NCBI GenBank assembly: GCA_029781825.1
Contig: JAKOVY010000097.1
Location: 1-49,631 of the forward strand
Reading direction: 5' to 3'
DNA length: 49,631 nt
Source: Bacillota bacterium
GTDB lineage: Bacteria > Bacillota > Syntrophomonadia > Syntrophomonadales > DTU052
In this document: in pieces, positions 24,710 through 32,357 of the stretch
How the letters are laid out: each line of letters begins with the position of its first letter
Position numbering within the stretch: position 1 is the first letter of the stretch
Position numbers and translations under genes: made by a program
Notes under the pieces: model-generated
Databases searched by the model: none
What the model saw: only the letters and a program-made list of their open reading frames with translations
Told to the model about the DNA's origin: nothing

Positions 24710-26149
24710 ATGAGATACCCCCAGACTTTCGAAACCAGCTCTAAAATACTTATATGGGGAGAGAGCGAGCTGGCATTTCGCCTGGCGGTGGAAATCGGCC
24801 GTCGCCATCTCGTTGTATGGGCTCTTTCCGGAGAACCGGCGGAACCACCGGAGGGAATAACTGTTTTACCGAACAGCCGGTTGGTCGAGGTCACCGGTGC
24901 TGCCGGTTGTTTTTCGGTGCTGATTGAAACCAACGGTTCGCTGATCCGTCAGGAAGCAGGAACCATTGTGGTTGTGCCGGAATTGGAGCTTGATGTGCCT
25001 GGGGCAATCAGGAGTATCGAAGAGGTTGAGCACCCTTTAACCATAGTTATGGTTGTGGAAGGAGTTCGCCCCGGTGCTTACCGGGAGATCGTGGAGGGAG
25101 CACTGACCCTATCCCTACGGGGCCATCGGGTGTACCTGATAGTTGACGAGGTACAGGTGGGATTCCCGGGCGGCGAAGAGATTTACCAGGAGGCTCGCCA
25201 GGCGGGGATTGTCTTCCTAAAGGACACCGTGGTGCATTTTAACAGTCGGTCCGCCGGTTGTGGTACCGAACCGACGGCGGCCGCAGGAGGAGAAACGCCG
25301 GAAGGCTTCAGGGGATTTACCGATCAGACGGTGTACTTGGAATGCCGCTCCCTGGGTGACACGGGTCCCCTGGTGATCGAGGCGGATCGGTTGTGGTTCT
25401 TTAAGGGCGATCGCGTGACGGTTGATTACCGGCAGATACGAGAAGCGTTGGGGATTGCCGGAGTTGATTGTCAGGAGTACTACCCCTTTCAGACGCGGCG
25501 AAAGGGCATTCTGGAGGTTGACCCGGGATGGGGCGAGCCTTATTCGCAGGAAGAGATTTTGGCAGCGGTTGAGACCCTGATTCGTTCTCAGACCGGAGAG
25601 GCTCCGACAGCCTGCCGCTATGAGGTCAGATCCGACATATGTGCCCTCTGTCTTACCTGTTACCGGATCTGTCCCCATGGAGCGGTAAGCATCAAAGAGG
25701 GTGCAGAAAACTTATATGGACAGGCTATGTTTATCAATCCTCGAGCCTGTTTCAGCTGTGGAAGGTGTTATGCCGAATGCCCGGCCCAGGCAATTAGACA
25801 GGACGTACGGCCGAAGGAAAGTCCGGGGGCCGTAGTTCTGGCCTGTGAGAATTCAGGCGGGCCCCTCTTGGAGGGCAGCGGGATACCTTGTCTGCTGTTC
25901 CCCTGTGCCGGGAGCATCGGGATTACAGATATGCTGAGGGCGTGGCAGCCCGGGATTGAACGCCTGGTTGTTATGACCTGCCGGGATGGCAAGTGCCAGC
26001 ACCGGGACGGAAGCAAGCGGCTTTACTTGAGAGTTGAGAGGTTGAACCGGTTGCTCCGGTTAATGAAGAATCCTGTGCATATTGAGGTTGTTCAGGTATC
26101 AGCCCAGGATAGAGTGGATGAGGTACGGAGGAGGGTTAGCGGTTTATGA
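24710..26149 (+). CDS. HdrA-like/dicluster ferredoxin/MvhD fusion protein
   Basis: 479 residues from ATG 24710, eight bases after GGGGAGG. Residues 1-270 resemble a degenerate HdrA-type flavoprotein half without a recognisable GxGxxG. Residues 308-365 hold two [4Fe-4S] motifs (CALCLTCYRICP, 311-322; CFSCGRCYAECP, 347-358). Residues 375-479 are an MvhD-type domain, with CxxxxC in MTCRDGKCQHRDGSKR (423-437) as in the [2Fe-2S] delta subunit linking hydrogenase or formate dehydrogenase to HdrA. It should pass electrons to or from the short HdrA encoded downstream. It overlaps metV by four bases (ATGA). Confidence 0.8.
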   Translation: MRYPQTFETSSKILIWGESELAFRLAVEIGRRHLVVWALSGEPAEPPEGITVLPNSRLVEVTGAAGCFSVLIETNGSLIRQEAGTIVVVPELELDVPGAIRSIEEVEHPLTIVMVVEGVRPGAYREIVEGALTLSLRGHRVYLIVDEVQVGFPGGEEIYQEARQAGIVFLKDTVVHFNSRSAGCGTEPTAAAGGETPEGFRGFTDQTVYLECRSLGDTGPLVIEADRLWFFKGDRVTVDYRQIREALGIAGVDCQEYYPFQTRRKGILEVDPGWGEPYSQEEILAAVETLIRSQTGEAPTACRYEVRSDICALCLTCYRICPHGAVSIKEGAENLYGQAMFINPRACFSCGRCYAECPAQAIRQDVRPKESPGAVVLACENSGGPLLEGSGIPCLLFPCAGSIGITDMLRAWQPGIERLVVMTCRDGKCQHRDGSKRLYLRVERLNRLLRLMKNPVHIEVVQVSAQDRVDEVRRRVSGL

Positions 26150-26814
26150 TAGTGGGAGAGCTTAAGCCTTTTACAGAGATAAAGAATATGATCCGCGGTT
26201 ATCGGAGGATCCTTGTGGTCGGGTGTGGCGGATGCGTGACCGTCTGCCAGACCGGAGGCCTGCAGGAGGCTGAAGCTCTGGCCCGCCTCCTTAACATGGA
26301 TGACCCGGAGTCAACCGTCGAGAGTCTGGCGGTACCCCGGCAGTGTGAGTGGGAGTTACTGGCACAGTTGAGACCGGCGGTTCAGAGGTATGATGTCGTC
26401 GTCTCTATCGCCTGCGGCATCGGGGTGCAGGCCATGAATGAATATTTCCAGGGAATTCAGACGCTGCCGGCCTTGAATACCCGCTTTCTGGGGATGCCGG
26501 TGCAGCACGGGGTGTTTGTGGAGAGGTGTCAAGCCTGTGGGGATTGCATGTTGCACCTGACCGGCGGCATATGTCCCGTAGCCCGCTGCTCCAAAAACCT
26601 GATGAACGGCCCCTGTGGAGGTTCCAAAAACGGCAAGTGCGAGATCTCATCGGAGATTGACTGCGCCTGGCAGCTGATCTACGAACGGCTGAAGGCTTTG
26701 GGCCAGCTGGAACGGCTGCTGGTGTTGCAGCCCCCCAAAGACTGGTCTCACTCACGGGATGGCGGGGTGAGGAAGATGGTGAGGGAGGATTTGATGCTTG
26801 ATGACGGGGAGTAA
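26146..26814 (+). CDS. metV: MetV, zinc/cysteine-rich partner of methylenetetrahydrofolate reductase
   Basis: 222 residues. CGGCVTVCQTGG (27-38) opens the N-terminal part and a Cys-rich C-terminal part holds CQACGDCMLHLTGGICPVARC and NGPCGGSKNGKCEI. This is the MetF-associated 'methylenetetrahydrofolate reductase C-terminal domain' protein, known as MetV in acetogens, which forms the MetVF complex. It carries clusters that connect MetF's flavin to partner electron carriers. It is translationally coupled at both ends: four bases overlap the upstream gene and about 17 the metF gene. Confidence 0.88.
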   Translation: MIVGELKPFTEIKNMIRGYRRILVVGCGGCVTVCQTGGLQEAEALARLLNMDDPESTVESLAVPRQCEWELLAQLRPAVQRYDVVVSIACGIGVQAMNEYFQGIQTLPALNTRFLGMPVQHGVFVERCQACGDCMLHLTGGICPVARCSKNLMNGPCGGSKNGKCEISSEIDCAWQLIYERLKALGQLERLLVLQPPKDWSHSRDGGVRKMVREDLMLDDGE

Positions 26815-27721
26815 TCTGGAACGGGTCTTGAAGGAAGGCCATTTTGCGGTTACTGCGGAAATTGGACCTCCCAAGAGCTGCAACGCTGCTTTCGTTCAGA
26901 AAAAGGCCGATCTTCTCAAGGGATATGCCGATGCTTTTAACATTACTGACAATCAGACCGCGATTGTGCGCATGTCCAGCATTGCGGCCGCGGTGCTGAT
27001 CCAGCAGAAGGGGCTGGAGCCGGTAATCCAGATGACCTGTCGCGATCGGAATCGGATCGCTCTGCAGTCTGATCTCTTGGGAGCAGCCGCCCTGGGCATA
27101 AAAAATGTCCTGTGCCTTACCGGGGATCACCAGAGCTTCGGCAACCACCCGCAGGCCAAGAACGTGTTCGACCTGGACTCTATACAGTTGATTAAAACCA
27201 TAAAGGATATGCGTGACGAGGGCCGTTTCCTCTGCGGAGAGGAAATGAAGGTTAGGCCCAGTGTTTTCATCGGCTGTGTGGAAAACCCCTTTGCCGACCC
27301 CTTTGAGTTCCGCGCCCTCCGCCTGCAGAAGAAGGTGGAAGCGGGGGCCGACTTCGTCCAGACCCAGTGTGTTCTGGACATAGAGCACTTCCGGCATTTT
27401 ATGGATATTATCAATGATCTGGGGTTGACCGAGCGGGTAGCGGTACTGGCAGGGATTATGCCTGTTAAATCCGCGAGAATGGCACGGTACATGCAGAAAA
27501 ACGTAGCGGGGATGAAGGTTCCTGATGAGCTCTGCGAGCGCCTGGAAGCTGCTGCAGATGTTGAAAAGGAAGCTGTTGATATCGTTGTGGAGCAGATCGC
27601 GGCGATTAAAGAAATCCCGGGAGTCAAGGGGGTCCATATCATGGCGGTGGCCTGGGAAGAGGTGGTCCCTGAGATTGTACGCCGGGCCGGTCTGTATCCC
27701 CGTCCCGTGGTGAAGGATTGA
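26798..27721 (+). CDS. metF: Methylenetetrahydrofolate reductase MetF
   Basis: 307 residues, TIM-barrel MetF. FAVTAEIGPPKSC opens strand 1 with the conserved Glu, followed by ADAFNITDNQTAIVRMSS, the folate/flavin-site segment QMTCRDRNRIALQSDLLGAAALGIKNVLCLTGDH, and GADFVQTQCVLDIEHFRHFM. The enzyme interconverts methylene-THF and methyl-THF in the Wood-Ljungdahl methyl branch. The start is TTG 26798, nine bases after GGGAGG; ATG 26801 is an alternative. Its place next to metV and two Hdr-type proteins indicates a MetVF-Hdr complex rather than an NADH-only enzyme. Confidence 0.95.
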   Translation: MMTGSNLERVLKEGHFAVTAEIGPPKSCNAAFVQKKADLLKGYADAFNITDNQTAIVRMSSIAAAVLIQQKGLEPVIQMTCRDRNRIALQSDLLGAAALGIKNVLCLTGDHQSFGNHPQAKNVFDLDSIQLIKTIKDMRDEGRFLCGEEMKVRPSVFIGCVENPFADPFEFRALRLQKKVEAGADFVQTQCVLDIEHFRHFMDIINDLGLTERVAVLAGIMPVKSARMARYMQKNVAGMKVPDELCERLEAAADVEKEAVDIVVEQIAAIKEIPGVKGVHIMAVAWEEVVPEIVRRAGLYPRPVVKD

Positions 27722-27924
27722 ATAGAGTATTTTTTAGATAAATGCAGCTGTCTGCTGATTTGAGTCATGTACGGCAGGCGGCTTGGCCCTTGATCAAAGG
27801 GAAAAAGCTCCATGTGTGTTTCCCGGCCATTTACTCGGGTTGGAAATCTTGATATTGCGGCCTGAAATTGGTCCGCTTTTCCAGGAAAGCAGAGTATATC
27901 TCTTTTGGTTAAGGAAGTGGTGCC

Positions 27925-28935
27925 ATGGCCAGGATCATGGTTGTGGGCAGCGGTCCGGCCGGGTTGGCCGGCGCCCTGCACCTGGCTGCCAACCATCAGG
28001 AGGTAATCCTGGTGGAGAAGGAGGAAAGAATCGGGGGCAGTCCCCGAATCTACAACTGCAAAGCGGTGGATGAGTGCCGCCGGTGTGGAGCCTGCCTGGT
28101 TGCAGAACGGGTTTACCAGGTGAACTGCAACCCGCTTATACAGGTGATGACGGGATGTTCCATCACGGCCGTTCGCCGGAACAACAACGGCTTCCAGGTA
28201 GAGCTCGGCGGGGTGCCGGGGGCGGTGAGCATCAACGTGCAAGGGATCATCCTGGCTACCGGCTTTGATCTCTTGGATCCGGGTATACGCGGTGAAATGG
28301 GTTATCGCAGGCTTAAGCGGGTGGTAACCGCCCGGGAGATGGAGGAAAAGCTGATGAACGCACCGGGCGAATGGGAGGAAGAACTGGGGCTCATGCCGCG
28401 GGTAGCCATCATCAGGTGTTTAGGGTCGCGGGAAAACAGCCGGGGAGTGCCCTATTGTTCCCGGTTCTGCTGTCTTTACTCCGAAAAGCTGGGCCGATTG
28501 CTGGTGGACAGGATTCCCGGGGCTACCGTAGATATTTTCAGCATGGACAGCCAGAGGTATCACCCGGTTTGTGCCACCGGTGACATGGGGCCGGTAACGT
28601 ATATAAGGGGGATACCTTCACGGGTCGACAGGTCCCATGATCAAACCCTGATCGTGAAATATGAAGACAGTGCACGGTCAATAGTCAGGCAGGGGCGTTA
28701 CGACTGGGTGGTCTTATGTCCGGCAGTACTGCCGTCCCATTCCAGCCAAAAAATCGGCGACATGCTTGGAATTGCGCGGGATAGATGGGGATTTATCGAC
28801 AGTGTCGACGGCTCGACTAATCGGGAGGGGGTTTTTGCTGCTGGCTGCTGCACCGGTCCCAAAACCATTCTTGAGAGCCTTGGCAGTGGCCAGACAGCAG
28901 CGGGGCTGTTGCTTACGTATCTATCTTCTGCATGA
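27925..28935 (+). CDS. Short HdrA-like FAD protein
   Basis: 336 residues, about half the length of full HdrA. The N-terminal FAD site is VVGSGPAGLAGALHLA (6-21) with acidic end EK (31-32). A Cys cluster follows: CKAVDECRRCGAC (45-57) and Cys68. The HdrA hallmark CLGSRENSRGVPYCSRFCCLY is in the middle, and GVFAAGCCTGPKTILESLGSGQTAA closes the FAD fold. It lacks the C-terminal ferredoxin domains, which seem to be supplied by the fusion at 24710-26149. So HdrA function appears split between first and last genes of the cluster. A 203-base gap separates it from metF. The start is ATG 27925. Confidence 0.88.
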   Translation: MARIMVVGSGPAGLAGALHLAANHQEVILVEKEERIGGSPRIYNCKAVDECRRCGACLVAERVYQVNCNPLIQVMTGCSITAVRRNNNGFQVELGGVPGAVSINVQGIILATGFDLLDPGIRGEMGYRRLKRVVTAREMEEKLMNAPGEWEEELGLMPRVAIIRCLGSRENSRGVPYCSRFCCLYSEKLGRLLVDRIPGATVDIFSMDSQRYHPVCATGDMGPVTYIRGIPSRVDRSHDQTLIVKYEDSARSIVRQGRYDWVVLCPAVLPSHSSQKIGDMLGIARDRWGFIDSVDGSTNREGVFAAGCCTGPKTILESLGSGQTAAGLLLTYLSSA

Positions 28936-29125
28936 TTCGGTCCAGAATATGAGTGTAGTGGGTAAGTTTTTCCCTTTCCGTTTCACAGGTAAAATTGTGA
29001 AGCTCCAGGTCGTGCAGGGCAATCAGCTTGGCGTTGAATATCTTATCCCTCAGGCTCATGACGGGTGAACGGAAGTAGCTGTTCACTCTTTGAGCAACAT
29101 GGTATTCTTCTGCAGTCAACTTCAT
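28913..29125 (-). CDS. Small hypothetical protein, 70 aa
   Basis: A charged, helical, soluble protein without Cys clusters or membrane segments that I do not recognise. Support is the strong GGGAGG eight bases before ATG 29125 and a continuous amphipathic sequence (MKLTAEEYHVAQRVNSYFRS at the start). Its 3' end overlaps the end of the convergent HdrA-like gene by 23 bases. It may be co-transcribed with the small gene to its right (29370-29486), but a terminator lies between them. Confidence 0.55.
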   Translation of the reverse strand: MKLTAEEYHVAQRVNSYFRSPVMSLRDKIFNAKLIALHDLELHNFTCETEREKLTHYTHILDRIMQKIDT

Positions 29126-29289
29126 AAAACTATCCTCCCAAATGAATCTTAAATTGATGATATGCGGCGGGGCCGTAAAATGTTCTTAGAAAATATGAAA
29201 AATATCAGGCTAAATATTAGCAGCCATATCAATAGATGCAATTAATGTCGAAATCTGGTCTTGGACGGTTGGCGACTACAAAAAAGTGA

Positions 29290-29309
29290 AGCGCCCGCAG
29301 TGGGGCGCT
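29290..29309 (-). terminator. Terminator of the 38-residue small gene
   Basis: Arms AGCGCCC (29290-29296) and GGGCGCT (29303-29309), followed on the minus strand by TCACTTTTTT. It lies 60 bases past the small ORF and makes it a self-contained transcription unit. Confidence 0.8.
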
Positions 29310-29369
29310 ATCGTTTTTGGGATTATATTATTGTTGTTGTCCCAACACTCACCAACAATATCTGGGCAA

Positions 29370-29486
29370 CTAACAACTCCTTTTCCGGTTTTGCTGTTCC
29401 TGTTCCTCACGACGCTGTTGTTCTCTCTGCTGTTCACGCTCCTGACGCTCGCGTTCCTGGCGCACGCGGTCTTCTTTTCTGCTCAA
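29370..29486 (-). CDS. Very small Arg/Glu/Gln-rich protein, 38 aa
   Basis: The start is TTG 29486, ten bases after GGAGG, then 38 codons and TAG. The product is almost entirely R, E, Q and K (it begins MSRKEDRVRQERERQ and ends NRKRSC). It should form one charged helix or coiled coil, with a penultimate Cys-containing basic tail. The tight fit between ribosome-binding site, ORF and terminator supports a real gene. No function can be assigned; RNA binding or scaffolding is speculation. The long hydrophobic open frame on the opposite strand is its shadow. Confidence 0.65.
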   Translation of the reverse strand: MSRKEDRVRQERERQEREQQREQQRREEQEQQNRKRSC

Positions 29487-29659
29487 GTAATTAACACCTC
29501 CTTTCGGGACGTGTTTGCTCCCGCATAACCGGTGTCAAATGCTAACGATAGTTTTACTCTTATTACCACTCTCTATACCAATTAACGAGAGGGTATTTTC
29601 AGGGAACGTCAAAAAAGCGCCGCCGCCCCGAAGAAAAAGTTATATAAAGGGGCAAGGTC

Positions 29660-29688
29660 TTGACTAACGAAATGCGGATATGTAACAT
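29660..29688 (+). promoter_or_regulatory. Promoter of the T-box operon
   Basis: TTGACT (29660-29665), a 17-base spacer, TAACAT (29683-29688). Transcription would begin about 40 bases before stem I of the T-box. Confidence 0.7.
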
Positions 29689-29734
29689 AAAATCTAATGT
29701 ATCAACTCAAAATGCCTTGCGCAAAGGCACTTTA

Positions 29735-29960
29735 AAGCGATGAGCGGGAAGAGTAGCCGCAAAATCCCATTCAAGAGAGCCGGTGGTTGGTGTGAACCGG
29801 TATGGTCAGCGGTGAAGGCCGCCCGTGAGTGTCGGTGAACCTGCAAGGGGGAAGCCGAACGGTTCCCACCGTTAACGGGTCAGAGCGGACATTAATGTCA
29901 AATTGGGTGGTACCGCGGGAATACTCCCGTCCCTTTCCGGGGCGGGATTTTATTTTAATC
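29735..29960 (+). promoter_or_regulatory. T-box riboswitch, alanine (GCC) specifier
   Basis: The T-box consensus GGGTGGTACCGCG is at 29905-29917. Stem I has the loop-E pair AGTA (29752-29755) and GAA (29814-29816), and the distal AGAGAGC...GGTTGG signature at about 29774-29790. Using the pattern GAA-N-specifier-purine, the specifier is GCC (29818-29820) followed by G: alanine. The antiterminator bulge TGGT (29908-29911) pairs with a tRNA ending ACCA, as expected for tRNA-Ala and not for tRNA-Gly, so the overlapping GGC reading is unlikely. The terminator CCCGTCCC/GGGGCGGG (29926-29946) ends in ATTTTATTTT. Uncharged tRNA-Ala should switch on the downstream Lrp and aminotransferase genes. Confidence 0.92.
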
Positions 29961-30009
29961 ACTACTTGGAACAAATATAAATACAATTTTATCAAAGGAG
30001 ATGATGTAA

Positions 30010-30498
30010 GTGAGTCTGGTTAGACGGATCCTTGAACTGCTGGAGCGTGATGCCCGGCATACTCCCCAGCAAATTGCCGCCATGCTGGGTGAGGATGAAA
30101 GCCGGGTTGCCGAGGAGATCGGCCGCCTGGAGAAGGAAAAGGTCATCCTCGGGCACACTGCGATAATCAACTGGGAGAAGGCCGGAGATGACGGTGTCAC
30201 GGCCATGGTGGAGGTTAAGGTTACCCCGGAGCGTGAGGTTGGTTTTGATGCTATTGCCAACCGCATATGCCGTTTCCCCGAGGTGCGTACGGTTTACCTG
30301 ATGAGCGGCCTCTATGATTTGGCGGTTGTGGTACACGGAAAGGATCTCAAGGATATATCGACATTCATCTCACAAAAACTTGCCACCATGCATCAGGTAC
30401 AGAGCACAACCACCCACTTTGTTCTTAAGCGTTACAAACAGGACGGGTTTATCTTCGATGACAAGGAAAAGGATAGAAGGTTGGTGGTCAGCCCGTGA
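30010..30498 (+). CDS. Lrp/AsnC-family transcriptional regulator
   Basis: 162 residues. An N-terminal helix-turn-helix (about 4-50: RRILELLERDARHTPQQIAAMLGEDESRVAEEIGRLEKEKVI) is followed by the RAM/AsnC ligand domain (about 65-140: VTAMVEVKVTPE, VRTVYLMSGLYDLAVVVHGKDLKDISTFI). Lrp-type proteins bind amino acids and act as octamers. The start is GTG 30010 after AAAGGAG. The gene overlaps the aminotransferase gene by four bases (GTGA), so the pair is translated together under the T-box, and it probably senses the same amino-acid pool. Confidence 0.93.
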   Translation: MSLVRRILELLERDARHTPQQIAAMLGEDESRVAEEIGRLEKEKVILGHTAIINWEKAGDDGVTAMVEVKVTPEREVGFDAIANRICRFPEVRTVYLMSGLYDLAVVVHGKDLKDISTFISQKLATMHQVQSTTTHFVLKRYKQDGFIFDDKEKDRRLVVSP

Positions 30499-31667
30499 TC
30501 GATGGCAGCAAATACTTGAGAAACAACATCAAGAACCTTCCCCCATCGGGAATACGCCGGTTTTTCGATTTGGCGTCTCACATGGAAGGGGTCATTTCGC
30601 TGGGGGTGGGGGAACCGGATTTCGTTACCCCCTGGCACATAAGGGAGGCCTGTTTCTACTCATTGGAAAAAGGCTACACCATGTACACCGCAAACGCAGG
30701 CATGATCGAACTGCGGGAAGAGATCGCCAAATACATGTATCGCTGGCAGAACCTGGTCTATAACCCGGAGACTGAAATCCTGGTGACGGTAGGGGTCAGT
30801 GAGGCTATAGACCTGGCCTTTCGGGTTCTGCTGGAAGATGGTGACGAGGTGCTAATCCCCGAACCCTCGTACGTATCGTACGTACCAGGGACCATCATGG
30901 CGGGGGGGACCCCGGTTATGCTGGATACCCGGGAAGAAGACGAGTTCCGGTTGACCCGTGATGAACTGGCCAGGAAAATAACTCCGCGTTCGAAATTGCT
31001 GCTGCTGACTTACCCCAATAACCCCACCGGGGGCATAATGAGGCGTGAGGACTTAATGGACCTGGTGGATCTTATTGTCGCCAACGATTTAATTGTCATC
31101 TCCGATGAAATCTACGGTGAGCTGACATACGACGGTAAGCATGTTTCAATCGCCACCCTGCCGGGCATGAAGGAGAGGACGGTGGTCATGAACGGCTTCT
31201 CCAAAGCCTTTGCCATGACCGGCTGGCGCATCGGGTATGCCTGCGGCAACCGTGATATCATAGGAGCCATGAACAAGCTTCACCAGTACACCATACTTTG
31301 TGCCCCGATAATGGGTCAGATGGCGGCTCTGGAGGCCTTGAAGCATGGAGAGGCGGAGATGAGAAGGATGGTCGAGGATTATGACTACCGCCGCCGCCTG
31401 ATACTTAAAGGACTGAAAGATATTGGACTGCCCAGTTTTGAGCCCCGGGGAGCATTCTATGTCTTCCCATCAATTTCGGTTACGGGGATGAGCAGTCTGG
31501 AGTTCTCGGAACAGCTTCTCAAAGAAGAGAAGGTGGCTGTAGTGCCCGGCAACGCTTTTGGCAAGTCCGGGGAGGGGTTTGTCCGGATCTGCTATGCATA
31601 TAGTGTCGATCATATCGAAAAGGCTTTGGAGCGCATGGGAGACTTTATTGCCCGTCATCATGTGTGA
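30495..31667 (+). CDS. Class I/II PLP-dependent aminotransferase (probable alanine aminotransferase)
   Basis: 390 residues, fold type I. VISLGVGEPDFVTPWHI near the start, TYPNNPTGG (172-180), ISDEIYGELTYDG (202-214) with the PLP Asp, and the PLP Lys237 in NGFSKAFAMTGWRIGY. The C-terminal Arg that holds the substrate carboxylate is in EGFVRICYAYS. Motifs fit the AspC/AlaT/PatA group, which cannot be separated by eye. The alanine-type T-box upstream argues for alanine formation from pyruvate. The start is GTG 30495, overlapping the Lrp gene. Confidence 0.92.
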   Translation: MIDGSKYLRNNIKNLPPSGIRRFFDLASHMEGVISLGVGEPDFVTPWHIREACFYSLEKGYTMYTANAGMIELREEIAKYMYRWQNLVYNPETEILVTVGVSEAIDLAFRVLLEDGDEVLIPEPSYVSYVPGTIMAGGTPVMLDTREEDEFRLTRDELARKITPRSKLLLLTYPNNPTGGIMRREDLMDLVDLIVANDLIVISDEIYGELTYDGKHVSIATLPGMKERTVVMNGFSKAFAMTGWRIGYACGNRDIIGAMNKLHQYTILCAPIMGQMAALEALKHGEAEMRRMVEDYDYRRRLILKGLKDIGLPSFEPRGAFYVFPSISVTGMSSLEFSEQLLKEEKVAVVPGNAFGKSGEGFVRICYAYSVDHIEKALERMGDFIARHHV

Positions 31668-31775
31668 AAATTCCGGGAATGTAACCTCCTGCAAGCCGAT
31701 GGGAGAAAAGCTCGAAAACACCGATAATAAGCGGCAAGAAGGAGATTATTGGATAAAGGATAAGGCGAGGAAAAC

Positions 31776-31815
31776 GCGAATCCTCTTCAATATGGATTAA
31801 CAAGGAGGGATTCGC
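31776..31815 (+). promoter_or_regulatory. Hairpin that would bury the ribosome-binding site of the next gene
   Basis: GCGAATCCTC (31776-31785) pairs with GAGGGATTCGC (31805-31815) with a single bulged G. The right arm contains most of the GGAGG site (31804-31808) and ends exactly at the TTG start codon 31816. Translation of the downstream gene may depend on opening this stem. Confidence 0.5.
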
Positions 31816-32292
31816 TTGTTTTCCGAACTTACCAGCCAGGATATCATGCTGCTCAAGTGTTTTCGCCTGTTGCACACCGAGGGAAAGAAAAACCTATTGG
31901 ATTATTTGAAATTCTTAGCTGAGAAGCAGTACCGTGCCGAGCTCTCGTCACGGATTTTGAATAATCCTATATTATACAACGGGTTGGTCCAGGCTTACAG
32001 GATGTGTGAGCGTGAGGATGTGCCCGTGGATGATATTGTTCAGAAGGTTAACCAGCTTAAATATATGTATTACCAGCTGTTGGAGAAAACCGCGGTCAAA
32101 TACGATGAGATCCTGGATGACATTAATCAGGAGAACATAATCAGGGACTGGGGACGTATCGGATTCGAAAACATATCGGAAGCTGCCAGAACCGGGCGCA
32201 AGGACCTGATTCTGCGGGAGCTGGATGAAATGATTGAGGGGTTGAAAGGTCTGGCCAAAAAGGGGGGCCGACAGCGTATTGTTGCGGTTTAG
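31816..32292 (+). CDS. Hypothetical helical protein, 158 aa
   Basis: Not recognised. The start is TTG 31816 with AAGGAGGG upstream. The protein is soluble and almost all helix: an N-terminal part with LLKCFRLLHTEGKKNLLDYLKFLAEKQYR, a central KVNQLKYMYYQLLEKTAVKYDEILDDINQENI coiled-coil-like stretch (about 75-110) and a basic tail (KKGGRQRIV). It lies 148 bases after the aminotransferase gene and 65 before the beta-CASP gene. No membrane or metal motif is visible. Confidence 0.65.
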   Translation: MFSELTSQDIMLLKCFRLLHTEGKKNLLDYLKFLAEKQYRAELSSRILNNPILYNGLVQAYRMCEREDVPVDDIVQKVNQLKYMYYQLLEKTAVKYDEILDDINQENIIRDWGRIGFENISEAARTGRKDLILRELDEMIEGLKGLAKKGGRQRIVAV

Positions 32293-32357
32293 TGCCCCTT
32301 GGTATAAAATTTGGTTAGGATAAATGCGGCAGGATTGGCTGTTTGGGGAGGAAAACA

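Noticed and set aside
26405-28242. Long minus-strand frames opposite metF and hdrA
   Set aside because: Shadows of well-supported genes in high-G+C coding DNA; their translations show no family motifs.
29286-29528. 80-residue hydrophobic frame on the plus strand
   Set aside because: It is the antisense of the Arg/Glu/Gln-rich small gene and its terminator, and has no ribosome-binding site.
29817-29819. GGC (glycine) as the T-box specifier
   Set aside because: The loop-E GAA is normally followed by one base before the specifier, giving GCC. The bulge TGGT fits discriminator A (alanine), not U (glycine).
31558-31800. 80-residue frame across the end of the aminotransferase gene
   Set aside because: Mostly a shifted reading of the aminotransferase; the last 33 codons after ATG 31699 have no ribosome-binding site.
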